Notes: generated from the letters alone by a model not told the origin. Positions 25,235 to 34,383 are shown, numbered from the stretch's first letter. The stretch: DNA of 64,000 nt from Caldilineaceae bacterium (GCA_019637645.1 JAHBVH010000002.1:1-64000); one strand, 5' to 3'. Program-made: numbers and translations.

Positions 25235-26638
25235 ATGGAAAGCGATATCCGCGTTCGCCGTGTTGAAACCTTTAAAGTCATGACCCGCTGCCGCACGCCG
25301 CTCAAATTTGGTGCGGTGGTGATTGATGAATTACCCATTGGCTATGCGCGCGTCACGGTGGAAAATCGCCGCGGTCAGCTGGCAACGGGGTGGGGGGCCA
25401 TGTTTCTCATGGATCTGTGGGCTTGGCCGGTTTCACAGGCTTCCCACGCCGTGAAAAATCAGCTGATGCGCGAGTTATTTGATGCGTACGCTGGTGTCAT
25501 TGGCAGCTATGCTTCCTTTGGGCATCCGCTGGAAATCTTTATGGAGACCAAGGATGAACTTCAGCAGTTGAATCAACGGCTTTGTGCTCGCCTGACACCG
25601 GGCGAAACCATGCCCTATTTGGGGGCTTTGATCTGTGCCAGCCCGGTTGACCATGCCCTGCACGATGCTTTTGGCCGCGTCAATGCGATGGATTCTTATC
25701 GCGGGTATGGCCCGACCCATATGGATTTTGACTTGGGGCGTTATCTGGGGCGTGACTATCGTGGTGTCTATCCAGCCCAGTTTCTGCGCCAGGAGTATGC
25801 CCCAGCCGTGCCGGTCTTTCATCTCGTTGGGGGGCTCGATCTGCTGCGCCGTAGCGAGGTGACGGCGGCCTTTCCCCAGGATGGGATTCCCAATTCCCTC
25901 GATGATTGGATTGTGCAGGATGGGGTTTTCTGTTTGAAGGTAAAGTTGCAAGGCCGTAATTTAGCCTGGGATGTCGCGCGGACCATCGCCGTCTCGCAGA
26001 TCTATCACGAAGTGCAGGCAACGTTACGGCCCGATCTACCCGCGCAGCCCTACCTCACCGCCGATACCAATGAACAGTGTGAAGCGCCCGAGTACATGAT
26101 CGAGTATCTGCGTAAGGTACGGGAGCAAGCGCCCCAAGTCTATGATGAGATCCTCTACATCGAGCAGCCCACCGAGCGGGACTTGACGGCCAACCGCTGG
26201 GATATGCGGGCGCTGGCCCAATCCAAACCAGTCTTGATCGATGAAAGCTTGGCGACGATCGAGGATTTTCAGCTCGCAATCGAATTGGGCTGGTCGGGTA
26301 TTGCGCTCAAAAGTTGCAAGTGCCTTTCGTCCGACCTGCTCTTTATGCCTTTGGCCGAGCTGAATCGTATTCCCTATGCGATTCAGGATTTAACCAACCC
26401 CTCCTTGGCGCTGATCGAGTCGGTGGGCTTGGCCGCCCGCACCCATACAATTCTGGGGGTGGAGGCCAATTCACGCCAATTTTTCCCCGCAGCCAATACC
26501 CTGGCCGCGGCTGTTCACCCCGAGTTGTATCATGTCCGTAATGGGGTTGCCAAAACTAGCACGTTGCGCGGTACGGGCCTTGGCCTGCAAGTGGCGCAGA
26601 TGCCAGAGCTGGTCGCCATGATTGAAGAGAATGGCTAA
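25235..26638 (+). CDS. Enolase-superfamily protein (mandelate racemase/MLE-like)
   Basis: A 467-residue enzyme of the enolase superfamily. The KxK base pair is Lys235/Lys237, metal ligands are Asp277 (ADTNE), Glu310 (YIEQP) and Asp336/Glu337 (IDES), and a second lysine pair at 359/362 (LKSCK) is on the opposite face. Members abstract a proton next to a carboxylate and then epimerise or dehydrate, as in sugar-acid dehydratases. It is longer than the usual 370-400 residues, with insertions around 60-130. I chose ATG 25235 because GAAGG lies upstream and the paralogue at 57039 starts at the matching point; a TTG at 25160 would add 25 residues. Confidence 0.85.
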   Translation: MESDIRVRRVETFKVMTRCRTPLKFGAVVIDELPIGYARVTVENRRGQLATGWGAMFLMDLWAWPVSQASHAVKNQLMRELFDAYAGVIGSYASFGHPLEIFMETKDELQQLNQRLCARLTPGETMPYLGALICASPVDHALHDAFGRVNAMDSYRGYGPTHMDFDLGRYLGRDYRGVYPAQFLRQEYAPAVPVFHLVGGLDLLRRSEVTAAFPQDGIPNSLDDWIVQDGVFCLKVKLQGRNLAWDVARTIAVSQIYHEVQATLRPDLPAQPYLTADTNEQCEAPEYMIEYLRKVREQAPQVYDEILYIEQPTERDLTANRWDMRALAQSKPVLIDESLATIEDFQLAIELGWSGIALKSCKCLSSDLLFMPLAELNRIPYAIQDLTNPSLALIESVGLAARTHTILGVEANSRQFFPAANTLAAAVHPELYHVRNGVAKTSTLRGTGLGLQVAQMPELVAMIEENG

Positions 26639-26640
26639 GT

Positions 26641-27201
26641 ATGCGGCTGACTGATCAGATTGCCAACTTAGTTCGTGCGATTGCTCCCTGTGATGCGCTC
26701 GAAAGTGACCATCAGCGCCAGGCGTTAAGCTGGATCACCTCTGGTGCTCCCTTGTTTCGGACCCAGAAGCCCGCTACGCCACCGCAGCATCTGGTTGCTT
26801 ATTTTGCCGTATTGGATCCAAGCGCGGATAAGCTTTTATTGGTGGATCATAAAAATGCTGGCCTCTGGTTACCGAGTGGTGGTCATGTAGAAGTCGATGA
26901 GCATCCTCATACGACGGTGATTCGGGAAGCGCAAGAAGAGTTAGCCTTGCCCGCACAATTTCTATGGGATGAACCGCTCTTCTTAACCGTCACCGAAACG
27001 GTGGGTGTTGGGGTGCCGCACACTGATGTCTCCCTCTGGTATCTTCTCCAGGGGGATTCGACCTTGCCGTTGGCCTATGATCCCGACGAATTCTATGGGG
27101 TTGCTTGGTTTGCCCTAGATGAATTGCCAATCAAGCGCTGTGATCCCCATCTCGCTCGTTTTGCCGCAAAGTTGAAGAGACGGCTAAGCACTCCCGGCTG
27201 A
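26641..27201 (+). CDS. NUDIX hydrolase
   Basis: A 186-residue cytosolic pyrophosphohydrolase. The NUDIX box is complete in spacing: GHVEVDE, seven residues, then REAQEELAL, with Ala in place of the penultimate Gly. Its ATG follows the enolase-type gene's stop by two bases, so it is translated from the operon mRNA. NUDIX enzymes cleave nucleoside diphosphate derivatives; here it might act on an NDP-sugar, on a damaged nucleotide, or be unrelated to the pathway. The sequence does not decide. Confidence 0.85.
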   Translation: MRLTDQIANLVRAIAPCDALESDHQRQALSWITSGAPLFRTQKPATPPQHLVAYFAVLDPSADKLLLVDHKNAGLWLPSGGHVEVDEHPHTTVIREAQEELALPAQFLWDEPLFLTVTETVGVGVPHTDVSLWYLLQGDSTLPLAYDPDEFYGVAWFALDELPIKRCDPHLARFAAKLKRRLSTPG

Positions 27202-27254
27202 TGGCGCTATGGGCACCCGGGAACGAGCCAAAAGAGAAAGTGAAGGAAGCTTGT

Positions 27255-28220
27255 ATGTTAGATAAAGTACGTGTTGCCATGATTGGTGCTGGTGGGATGG
27301 CCAATCGGGTGCACTATCCATCGTTGGCTTCGTTTGGCGATGTGGAGATCGCAGCCATCTGTGATCTGGATGCCAAACGACTGGAAAGCACGGCCAACCA
27401 ATATGAGATCGAACATCGCTACACCGATTATCGCAAAATGGTGGAAGAGATTGCGCCTAATGCGGTCTATGTGATTGGGCCACCGCACATCATGATTGAT
27501 ATTTGGACTTGGTGCTTGAGCCAAGGGTTGAATCTCTATGTTGAAAAACCCATGGGGATTACCATCCACCAGGCGCGCAACCTGCACTATCTGGCCGAGC
27601 GAAAGGGCTGCATCACACAGGTCAGTTTTCAGCGACGGAGTTGCCCCATGGTCGTCCAATTGCGTGACGAATGTCTCAAACGTGGTCCCATTGTCCACGC
27701 CGAATGTGCCTTTTACAAGTATGAACCAAGTCCCTATCTCCAGGCGCGCGATCACATGATGGATGATGGCGTCCACGCCATTGACACCCTGCGTTGGATC
27801 TGTGGTGGCGAAGTGGTGGCGGTCGAGAGCCGCTGCAAACGCATTGGCACGCCGGATCTTAACTTTATCTCGGCCTTTCTGCACTTTGATAACGGCGCGA
27901 CGGGGGTCTTGCTCAATAGTTGGACCAGTGGTCGGCGTATCTTCAAGGTGGAAATGCACGCCCCGGGGATCTGTGTCGAAGCCGAACACGAAGCCAAGGG
28001 CTACCTCTATGCGGATGGCGACACCCAAGGCATTGAATATGATACTCGCCAAGTTGCTGGCAGCGATGAATTTTATGTCTATGGGGGGTTTCAGGCCAAA
28101 AACCGGGAATTTATCGACGCCGTGAAAACCGGCACCCAGCCTGCTTCCTGTTTTGCGGACGCGATCAAAACCATGGAAGTGGCCGAGATCATTCTGGCGC
28201 AAGCGTTGCTCAAGCGGTAA
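27255..28220 (+). CDS. Gfo/Idh/MocA family oxidoreductase
   Basis: A 321-residue dehydrogenase. The Rossmann loop is AMIGAGGMANRVH, the catalytic motif LYVEKPMGI, and the substrate domain carries DDGVHAIDTLRWI with the conserved His. The ATG at 27255 follows GAAGGAAG; the frame is open 54 bp further upstream but that part has no family sequence. It is sixth in the ROK-controlled operon and is followed by a TIM-barrel gene, the same pairing as at 3953/5162. Confidence 0.9.
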   Translation: MLDKVRVAMIGAGGMANRVHYPSLASFGDVEIAAICDLDAKRLESTANQYEIEHRYTDYRKMVEEIAPNAVYVIGPPHIMIDIWTWCLSQGLNLYVEKPMGITIHQARNLHYLAERKGCITQVSFQRRSCPMVVQLRDECLKRGPIVHAECAFYKYEPSPYLQARDHMMDDGVHAIDTLRWICGGEVVAVESRCKRIGTPDLNFISAFLHFDNGATGVLLNSWTSGRRIFKVEMHAPGICVEAEHEAKGYLYADGDTQGIEYDTRQVAGSDEFYVYGGFQAKNREFIDAVKTGTQPASCFADAIKTMEVAEIILAQALLKR

Positions 28221-28280
28221 ACAGTTTCCGCGGCGACCTTTCTACCTCTAACTTTCACCTAGGCGAATAGGAGTGTTATT

Positions 28281-29090
28281 GTGGCTATGCACAATCAAGT
28301 AGCCGTCTTTGTCAAACCTTGGAAAGCCCTTTCCCTCTCCGAACTAGGGAGCCATCTCCAAAAGCTGGGCTTTCGCTGGATCGAATTACCCGTGCGGCCT
28401 GGGTTTCCCTGTCAGCCTGCCACCATTGACCAAGATCTACCCGCCGCCGTTAAAATTCTCGGCGATTATGGGGTGCAGATTCTCAATGTCACCGTTTCCG
28501 CGCCGCTTGACGATGAACGCTGGTATGCCGCTTGTGCCGCCGCGGGCATTGGCATGAATCGCGTCATGTTTGGCACCGATGGCAAACGATACTGGGAAGC
28601 CGAACAAGCGGCGCGCCGCCAATTGGACGCGGCGCTGCCTTTCTGTGAACGCTATGGAATCCAGATTGGCATTCAAAATCACTACGCCCGCTTTGTCGGT
28701 GTCAATGAAATGGGTTTGTACCATCTCGTCAAGGCGTACAACCCGCAGCACATTGGCATTATTTGGGATGCAGCCCACAACGCGCTCGAAGGCATTGAGC
28801 CAGAGTTGGCACTGGATATTGTGGAATCGCACCTCTGTTGTGTCAATTTGAAAAATGCCTTCTGGCAGCGGGTTAACGGCCCCGAAGCAGAGCTAGCCGA
28901 GTGGAAAGTCTATTGGACCACGGGCCGTCAAGGGCGTGCATCGTGGCCCCGCGTGGTTGCCAAGCTGAAAACAATCGGGTACACTGGTCCTATCTGTCTC
29001 ACAGCTGAATATAGTGACGAACATGCAGTGGATCGCTTGATCCAACAGGATCTGGCCTTTGCTCAGTCACTCTTGCAGGGTGGGGCGTAA
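28281..29090 (+). CDS. Sugar phosphate isomerase/epimerase-like TIM barrel
   Basis: A 269-residue xylose-isomerase-like TIM barrel. Visible motifs are IGIQNHYARFVG, GIIWDAAHNAL (Asp, His), CCVNLKNAFW and the final ICLTAEYSDEHAV with Glu. The GTG at 28281 is preceded by TAGGAG at 7 bases; ATG 28287 is an alternative. It is the last gene of the operon, and a hairpin follows. Some metal-site residues differ from the copies at 220 and 5162, so it may catalyse a different step. Confidence 0.82.
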   Translation: MAMHNQVAVFVKPWKALSLSELGSHLQKLGFRWIELPVRPGFPCQPATIDQDLPAAVKILGDYGVQILNVTVSAPLDDERWYAACAAAGIGMNRVMFGTDGKRYWEAEQAARRQLDAALPFCERYGIQIGIQNHYARFVGVNEMGLYHLVKAYNPQHIGIIWDAAHNALEGIEPELALDIVESHLCCVNLKNAFWQRVNGPEAELAEWKVYWTTGRQGRASWPRVVAKLKTIGYTGPICLTAEYSDEHAVDRLIQQDLAFAQSLLQGGA

Positions 29091-29108
29091 CTGTAACCTC
29101 TAACCGTT

Positions 29109-29149
29109 AACAAAACCTGTCAGCTTTCCCCAACCTGATCGGTTTTGTT
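29109..29149 (+). terminator. Hairpin terminator of the CCTGTCAG repeat family
   Basis: AACAAAACC (29109-29117) pairs with GGTTTTGTT (29141-29149), and the inner CTGTCAG/CTGATC segments extend the stem with two mismatches. It follows the last gene of the ROK-controlled operon by 18 bp and separates it from the gene at 29170. Confidence 0.65.
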
Positions 29150-29169
29150 CACAGGGTTGTTAGCCTTAT

Positions 29170-30024
29170 ATGAAACTCTACTTAGCTATCAAATACCATG
29201 CCGACCAACAGAACCGGGACGCGATTGAAGCGATCACCGCGGTGTTGGCGGCCCAAGGGCATGAAGTCTATTGCATCACGCGCGATCTGGAAGCCTGGGG
29301 CGCCCAGCATTTTGCGCCAGAAGCCTTGATGCGCCAGTCGTTTCAAGCCATCCGCCGAGCCGATGTGCTGCTGGTCGAGTTTACCGAAAAGGGCGTTGGC
29401 ATTGGGATCGAAGTGGGCTATGCCCAGGCTAACCAGATCCCGATTGTGGTGATTGCCCGCCACGGGGCTGAGATTTCAACCACCTTGCGCGGGGTGGCGA
29501 CGACCCTCTTTTTCTATCATGACTATGCTGAGTTGGCTGCTTTGCCGCTGCCCACGGCCACGCACACCGCACCTGCATTGGTCTACTGGCATTTTATCAC
29601 CAGTTCAGTGGATCGGCTGTTGGCTTGCCTGGCTGGATTGGACGCAGCCGCCTTGAATTGGCAACCGCTGCCTACAGCCAATAGCCTCTATGTGTTGGCA
29701 ACCCATCTCCTTGGCAATCTCGACGAGACTGTATTGGGGTTGATCTGTGGGGCAACCGTCGTGCGGGACCGCGAAGCTGAATTTCGGGCGCAGGGGCAGG
29801 ATGCCAACGCGTTGCAGCAACACTGGCTACAGCTCCAAGCACAGATTACGCCCCACCTTGCCCAGCTTACGGTGGCCGAATTGGACCAGGAACGTATCCA
29901 TCCGCGGCGCGGTGTTTTGACGGGCCGTTCGATTCTCATTATTGTGGCGCGCCACGCCGCGGAACATCTGGCTCATGCCGAGTTGACCCGCGACCTGTTG
30001 CTGGCGGAGCAAGCGGCAGGCTAA
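29170..30024 (+). CDS. Fusion of nucleoside 2-deoxyribosyltransferase-like and DinB-like domains
   Basis: A 284-residue two-domain protein. Residues 1-125 look like a nucleoside 2-deoxyribosyltransferase/DprA-fold domain: it starts MKLYLAIKYH, contains RADVLLVEFTEKGVGIGIEVGYAQA with the candidate catalytic Glu, and ends FFYHDY. Residues 135-280 look like a DinB/YfiT four-helix bundle with metal-binding histidines in LATHLLGNL and VARHAAEHLAHAE. DinB-like proteins are usually metal-dependent thiol transferases or hydrolases of unknown substrate. It is followed by a nucleotide pyrophosphatase gene, so a nucleotide clean-up role is possible. I do not know a characterised protein with this pairing. 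Confidence 0.75.
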   Translation: MKLYLAIKYHADQQNRDAIEAITAVLAAQGHEVYCITRDLEAWGAQHFAPEALMRQSFQAIRRADVLLVEFTEKGVGIGIEVGYAQANQIPIVVIARHGAEISTTLRGVATTLFFYHDYAELAALPLPTATHTAPALVYWHFITSSVDRLLACLAGLDAAALNWQPLPTANSLYVLATHLLGNLDETVLGLICGATVVRDREAEFRAQGQDANALQQHWLQLQAQITPHLAQLTVAELDQERIHPRRGVLTGRSILIIVARHAAEHLAHAELTRDLLLAEQAAG

Positions 30025-30074
30025 TGAATGGTAAATTCTGAATCTCCAATCCTAGGGCGAGATCGGCGCAAGGG

Positions 30075-30686
30075 ATGAAACGGCTCCTCTTTGGCACGAC
30101 CAATCCAACGCGACTGCAACATCTGCGCGCTTTGCTAAAGCCGCTGCCGTTGGAGCTGGTGAGTCTGGCGGATCTAGGGCTAGCCCTGCGGGTTGTTGAG
30201 GATGGTACCACCCCCACTGAGAATGCTTTGATCAAAGCCAATGCCTATTTTGCCGCGACCCAGCTGCCCACGTTGGCGGTCGATGTGGGCCTGACGATTG
30301 CCGCGCTGCCCACCGCGCAACAGCCGGGGGTCTTTGTCCGGCGCCTACAACGGACTGATGAGGAGGCCAATGATACGGAATTATTGGCGCATTACCGGGC
30401 CGTGTTAGCCGCTGTTGGCGGCCAAAGCGACGGCGAATGGTCAATGGCGGTTGCGCTGCGTCTGACCCCCGATCGTCTGGCCCATGAAACCTTTACCATC
30501 CCTACGCGCTTCACGGCCATACCCAGCTCGGTGATGCTGCCCGGTGAACCGCTGAGTTCTCTTCAAATTGAGCCCCAATCGGGGAAGTATTATGCCGAAC
30601 TAACGCCAGATGAGCGTTTTGCTGTACAGAAGGTGCGTGCCCAGCAAATTTTCGCTTTCGTGCAGTCCCTTATCCCTGAGATCTAA
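30075..30686 (+). CDS. RdgB/HAM1-like non-canonical purine NTP pyrophosphatase
   Basis: A 203-residue protein with the outline of the ITPase family: the opening LLFGTTNPTRLQHLR, a central EDGTTPTENALIKANAYF helix with the conserved Glu, and PTLAVDVGLTIAALP where standard RdgB has a DDSGL motif. The substituted motif (AVDVGL) and short C-terminus suggest a divergent member; it may cleave modified nucleotides other than ITP/XTP. It lies 50 bp after the deoxyribosyltransferase-DinB gene and 5 bp before the membrane phosphatase gene. Confidence 0.75.
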   Translation: MKRLLFGTTNPTRLQHLRALLKPLPLELVSLADLGLALRVVEDGTTPTENALIKANAYFAATQLPTLAVDVGLTIAALPTAQQPGVFVRRLQRTDEEANDTELLAHYRAVLAAVGGQSDGEWSMAVALRLTPDRLAHETFTIPTRFTAIPSSVMLPGEPLSSLQIEPQSGKYYAELTPDERFAVQKVRAQQIFAFVQSLIPEI

Positions 30687-30691
30687 CCTAC

Positions 30692-32461
30692 ATGCAACAA
30701 CGGCCAGCACGTCGCTATCTCGATCAGACCTTCCTTGCCTCTTTTTTGTTGCTCAATTTGTTGCTTTTCCTCCCGCTCTACCTGCTGAACTGGGATGATG
30801 CAGCCCTCTTTCCAGCCGCTGAATTATTGGGGTGGGATTGGCGGACTGATCTCCAGCATCTGCTGATTTGGCGCAAGAATGTCGATCCCTTTCGGTGGAA
30901 TGTCGAATTGATCGTCCTTGTCGCGCTCTGGATCAATATCGGTCGTCTGCGGCGGCCTAGCGTGCGCTGGCTCTTGATCGCACTCTATTTTCTCACGCTC
31001 TTCTACTATATCTACGAAGCGGTTACGCTCTCGATCTATCAGGTCGATCCCATCTTCTATCATCACTATTACTTGGTGTTGGACGGGTTGCAATTCTTGT
31101 TAGAGCACCTCCAACTCTCCCTGGGTCTCTACTTGGTGAGCGCCTTATTGCTTCTGCTGGCCTTGGTCGCGGTCTATGCCTTTGTCCAACGCCTCTATAG
31201 CATCCCGGTGGCCGACCAGCTAAGTCCTTGGCTGCGCATTGGGTTTGCCCTCTTTGCAAGCGTCATGTTGGTAGTAACGGTTTCCTACCAAAAAGTATTG
31301 GCCGTCCCTACCATGGTTGTGAGCAGTTTGTTCTATAAAATTGAAAGTAATGTGGAACGCTCCCTCCAGGTCTATCGCGATGTTACTACCTTTGATGATA
31401 CGCAACTACGACAGACCTATGACTACACGGCCCAACCGCTGCGGCGCAAGCCCAATCTCTATTTTATTTTTATCGAATCCTATGGGAGTGTCCTCTACCA
31501 ACGGCCAGATTACAAAGCCAGCTATGAAGAGTTGTTGCAAGCGCTAGCGCAACGCTTTGCTGATAACGGCTGGCACACCACCACAACGCTTAGCGAATCG
31601 CCCACTTGGGGGGGCGGTTCCTGGCTGGCGTACACGAGCACGCTCTTTGGCCTGCGGATTGACACCCATCCCCAATTTCTGGCGTTGCTGAATAAGTATC
31701 AGGCCGCGCGCTATCCCAATTTGGGCAACTATCTCAAGCAGCAGGGCTACCGCTACTATCATCTTTCTTCGCTTTCCTCGGCGTTGCCGGAAGGGGATTG
31801 GCTAAAACAAGAGCGCTTCTTTGGCGTTGATCACTGGTTCCGCTTTGAGGAGTTGGACTATCAGGGCGCGCTCTACGGGTGGGGACCCGCGCCGCCCGAT
31901 CAATATGCCCTTTACCGGACGCATGAGCAGCTTGCCCAAACCAATACCCAGCCCTTTTTGCTCTTTTTCATTACCCAAAATTCTCACTATCCCTTTGCGC
32001 CTTTGCCCACATTAGTCGAGGATTGGCGTACACTCAACCAAGCCAGCCCTTCCCCCCAAAAGCTTGACGCCGAAAACATTGCCCATGATCAGCGCCGGCG
32101 TAACTATGCCAATGCCATTACCTATGAGCTGAAGATGCTGAGCAATTTTATTCTGCAAGAGGGCACTGCGGATGATCTCTTTATCTTGATCGGTGACCAT
32201 CAGCCCCCCCGTGTCTCGCGGCGCGATGATGGTTTTGGCACCCCTGTCCATATCATCAGCCGCGACGCTGCATTGGTGGCCGCCTTTCAGCCGTATGGAT
32301 TCGTGGCGGGGCTGCAGCTCCAAACCTTAGCGACGCCAGTGAAGCACGAAGCGCTTTATTCCTTGCTCGTGCGCACACTGGTGGCAACCTATGGCGCGGA
32401 TCGCCAAGCGGCCCTGCCTCGCTATTTACCCAATGGGTTTGTGCCTATTTCAACACCGTAA
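30692..32461 (+). CDS. Membrane-anchored sulfatase/phosphoglycerol transferase (LtaS-like)
   Basis: A 589-residue protein with five predicted membrane helices in the first 215 residues and a large extracytoplasmic alkaline-phosphatase-fold domain after it, the same plan as lipoteichoic acid synthase and OpgB-type transferases. Motifs include LYFIFIESYGS (metal-binding Glu), a likely nucleophile region SPTWGGGSWLAYTS, FFITQNSHYPF and FILIGDHQPP with Asp and His. It probably transfers or removes phosphoglycerol or sulfate on surface glycans or lipids. The start ATG lies only 5 bp after the preceding stop. Confidence 0.82.
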   Translation: MQQRPARRYLDQTFLASFLLLNLLLFLPLYLLNWDDAALFPAAELLGWDWRTDLQHLLIWRKNVDPFRWNVELIVLVALWINIGRLRRPSVRWLLIALYFLTLFYYIYEAVTLSIYQVDPIFYHHYYLVLDGLQFLLEHLQLSLGLYLVSALLLLLALVAVYAFVQRLYSIPVADQLSPWLRIGFALFASVMLVVTVSYQKVLAVPTMVVSSLFYKIESNVERSLQVYRDVTTFDDTQLRQTYDYTAQPLRRKPNLYFIFIESYGSVLYQRPDYKASYEELLQALAQRFADNGWHTTTTLSESPTWGGGSWLAYTSTLFGLRIDTHPQFLALLNKYQAARYPNLGNYLKQQGYRYYHLSSLSSALPEGDWLKQERFFGVDHWFRFEELDYQGALYGWGPAPPDQYALYRTHEQLAQTNTQPFLLFFITQNSHYPFAPLPTLVEDWRTLNQASPSPQKLDAENIAHDQRRRNYANAITYELKMLSNFILQEGTADDLFILIGDHQPPRVSRRDDGFGTPVHIISRDAALVAAFQPYGFVAGLQLQTLATPVKHEALYSLLVRTLVATYGADRQAALPRYLPNGFVPISTP

Positions 32462-32492
32462 GGTTGGTATGATGCTAGAAGGAGCTATGGCT

Positions 32493-33194
32493 ATGGGACA
32501 GCAGCGATTCATTGCTTGGTTTTTATTGAGTTTGATGCTACTGATACTGGTCGCTTGTGGTGGCGCGACGCCAACGGTTGCCCCCACCGCGCCGCCCACG
32601 GCACAAAGCCAACAGCCGTTGGCCGAGGGTGCCCAGCGTTTTGTGGTGGTGCCAGCGGAATCTTCGGCGGCCTATGTCGTCAGCGAAGAGTTCTTTGCGG
32701 GTGCTTTGTCCAAATATGGCATTGCCGCGGGCTTGGGGGAGGTCACGGGGCGCACCAATGAAATTGCGGGGGAATTGCAACTGCGCTTGGCTGACCCGCA
32801 AAATGCCTTGGCCTTGGCCGAATTCACCGTCAATTTGCCCGCGTTGACCTCGGATCGTAGCCAACGGGATAGCTGGATTCGTGATAATGCGTTGGAATCC
32901 AATCGTTTCCCGGTGGCGCACTTTGTCGCAACCGCCATTCAGAACGCACCGGCTAGCTATACCGAAGGTACCGAAGTGACCTTTCAATTGCTCGGTGATC
33001 TGACAGTTCGCGAGGTCACGCAGCCGGTGACCTTTACGGTAACGGCGACATTGGCTGACGGTACCATCAAAGGTGTAGCTACTGCGCCGATGCAGATCAC
33101 TGACTTCGGTTTTGATCCGCCCAGTTTTGCTAATACGCTGACGGTTGCCAACGACTTTACGATCCGGATCGAACTGACCGCTCACGCCGAGTAA
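32493..33194 (+). CDS. YceI-like domain lipoprotein
   Basis: A 233-residue lipoprotein: a signal peptide with lipobox ending at Cys22 (LILVAC), a Pro/Thr/Ala linker to about residue 50, then a YceI-type lipocalin-like domain (SSAAYVVSEEFFAG, ESNRFPVAHFVAT, GDLTVREVTQPVTF). YceI proteins bind isoprenoid-like lipids in a beta barrel outside the cytoplasm. The ATG at 32493 is chosen because GGAG lies 8 bases before it; four other in-frame ATGs lie upstream. Its physiological partner is not apparent. Confidence 0.85.
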   Translation: MGQQRFIAWFLLSLMLLILVACGGATPTVAPTAPPTAQSQQPLAEGAQRFVVVPAESSAAYVVSEEFFAGALSKYGIAAGLGEVTGRTNEIAGELQLRLADPQNALALAEFTVNLPALTSDRSQRDSWIRDNALESNRFPVAHFVATAIQNAPASYTEGTEVTFQLLGDLTVREVTQPVTFTVTATLADGTIKGVATAPMQITDFGFDPPSFANTLTVANDFTIRIELTAHAE

Positions 33195-33248
33195 CCGGCG
33201 CGGCGACCGTGGGGCAAGCGGAGACGGGGAAAAGGTCGAATGAATGGG

Positions 33249-33300
33249 CGTGATTGGTGGAACGTCTCACATTGCACGAATCACGTTTCCACGAATCACG
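33249..33300. terminator. Hairpin between convergent genes
   Basis: CGTGATT, GTGGAA and CGT (33249-33265) pair in order with ACG, TTTCCAC and AATCACG (33283-33300), with one bulge and one mismatch. The arm sequence CACGAATCACG also occurs directly at 33275, so two registers are possible. It lies between the YceI gene and the minus-strand aldolase gene that ends at 33310. Confidence 0.5.
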
Positions 33301-33309
33301 CTGCACAGG

Positions 33310-34383
33310 TCACCGCAGCCATTGATCAAGATGCTCTGCCACAAAAGCATCATCATGGAGCTGCGGGTAGGCACGATAAACCCGGTCGATCTCTTCGATC
33401 TGACCAGGGGATAGGCTTTCATTGGGGTTGAGTGACCAATTCCCCTGCATGAGCCCCTGGCGGCGGAGCACTTCATGGATGCCCGTGATGCAGCCATGAA
33501 AGGCATGGGCCGGGTCAAAGAAGGCCGCGTTGGCATCCGTTACTTGGACGCCATAGGCCAACCATTGCGCATAGTCAATCGTTCCTTGTTGGCGTTCGGC
33601 TTGAATGGCCGCATGCATCTTAACCACGGCGTGTGTCCAAACGGCCCAATGGCCCAGCAGACCGCCTACAAAGCGCAAGGGCGTCTCTGCCGCTGCTTGT
33701 GTATTTGCCACCGGGAAATCGGTGATGAGATCGGCGACAATATTGTCATCATTGCCGGTATACAGAGCAATCTCCTGTCCCCGCTTCGCATCGGCCACCG
33801 CGCGCACGACATCGAGTGTCTTGTAACGGTCAAAAGGGGCAACTTTGATCGCCACGACGTTAGGAATCTCGACAAAACGCCGCCAAAAGTTATAGCCAAG
33901 GACGCGGCCACCAACCGCGGGCTGCAAATAGAAACCAAAGAGTGGAATCACTTCGGCCACACGCCGACAGTGCTCCAGCAATTCATCATCCGTCGCGGTT
34001 TTGAGCGCCGCGACACTGAGCAAGCCAGCGTGATAGCCATAGCGTAGGGCTAGTTCGGCTTCGCGGATGGCTTGTTCTGTCCGGCCAATCACACCGGCGA
34101 CTTTGATAAAAGGGCGCGGTGCTACCTGTAACATTTCATCAATCGTTTGGCTGGCTAGCTCTAAAACTGGCCCGAGTAGCCCCACTTGGGGGTCATGGAT
34201 TTCAAATTGGGTGGTGTGGACGCCAACGGCCAAGCCCCCAACGCCCGCGGCACAATAGTAGCGCGTTAAGGCCCGTTGGTAACGTTCATCGAGCTGATGA
34301 TCTTGGGTAATCGCGAGGGGGTGTGCGGGAATGGTGGTGCCAGCCAGCACGTGTTGGGCAAGAGTCTCTGGTAACGCGCTCAT
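33310..34383 (-). CDS. Dihydrodipicolinate synthase family aldolase (DapA-like)
   Basis: A 357-residue class I aldolase/lyase of the DapA/N-acetylneuraminate lyase family. Barrel strands such as GVGGLAVGVHTTQF and the Schiff-base lysine in NVVAIKVAPFD are visible. It is longer than the usual 290-300 residues, mainly at the C-terminus. In catabolic settings such enzymes act on 2-keto-3-deoxy sugar acids. Its start overlaps the stop of the upstream epimerase by one base (TAATG), so the two form one unit. The real substrate is not evident; biosynthetic DapA is unlikely given the context. Confidence 0.82.
   Translation of the reverse strand: MSALPETLAQHVLAGTTIPAHPLAITQDHQLDERYQRALTRYYCAAGVGGLAVGVHTTQFEIHDPQVGLLGPVLELASQTIDEMLQVAPRPFIKVAGVIGRTEQAIREAELALRYGYHAGLLSVAALKTATDDELLEHCRRVAEVIPLFGFYLQPAVGGRVLGYNFWRRFVEIPNVVAIKVAPFDRYKTLDVVRAVADAKRGQEIALYTGNDDNIVADLITDFPVANTQAAAETPLRFVGGLLGHWAVWTHAVVKMHAAIQAERQQGTIDYAQWLAYGVQVTDANAAFFDPAHAFHGCITGIHEVLRRQGLMQGNWSLNPNESLSPGQIEEIDRVYRAYPQLHDDAFVAEHLDQWLR

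Noticed and set aside
27258..28202. Minus-strand open frame of 314 codons opposite a Gfo/Idh gene
   Set aside because: Antisense shadow; composition is typical of the reverse frame, with many His, Arg and Gln and no motif.
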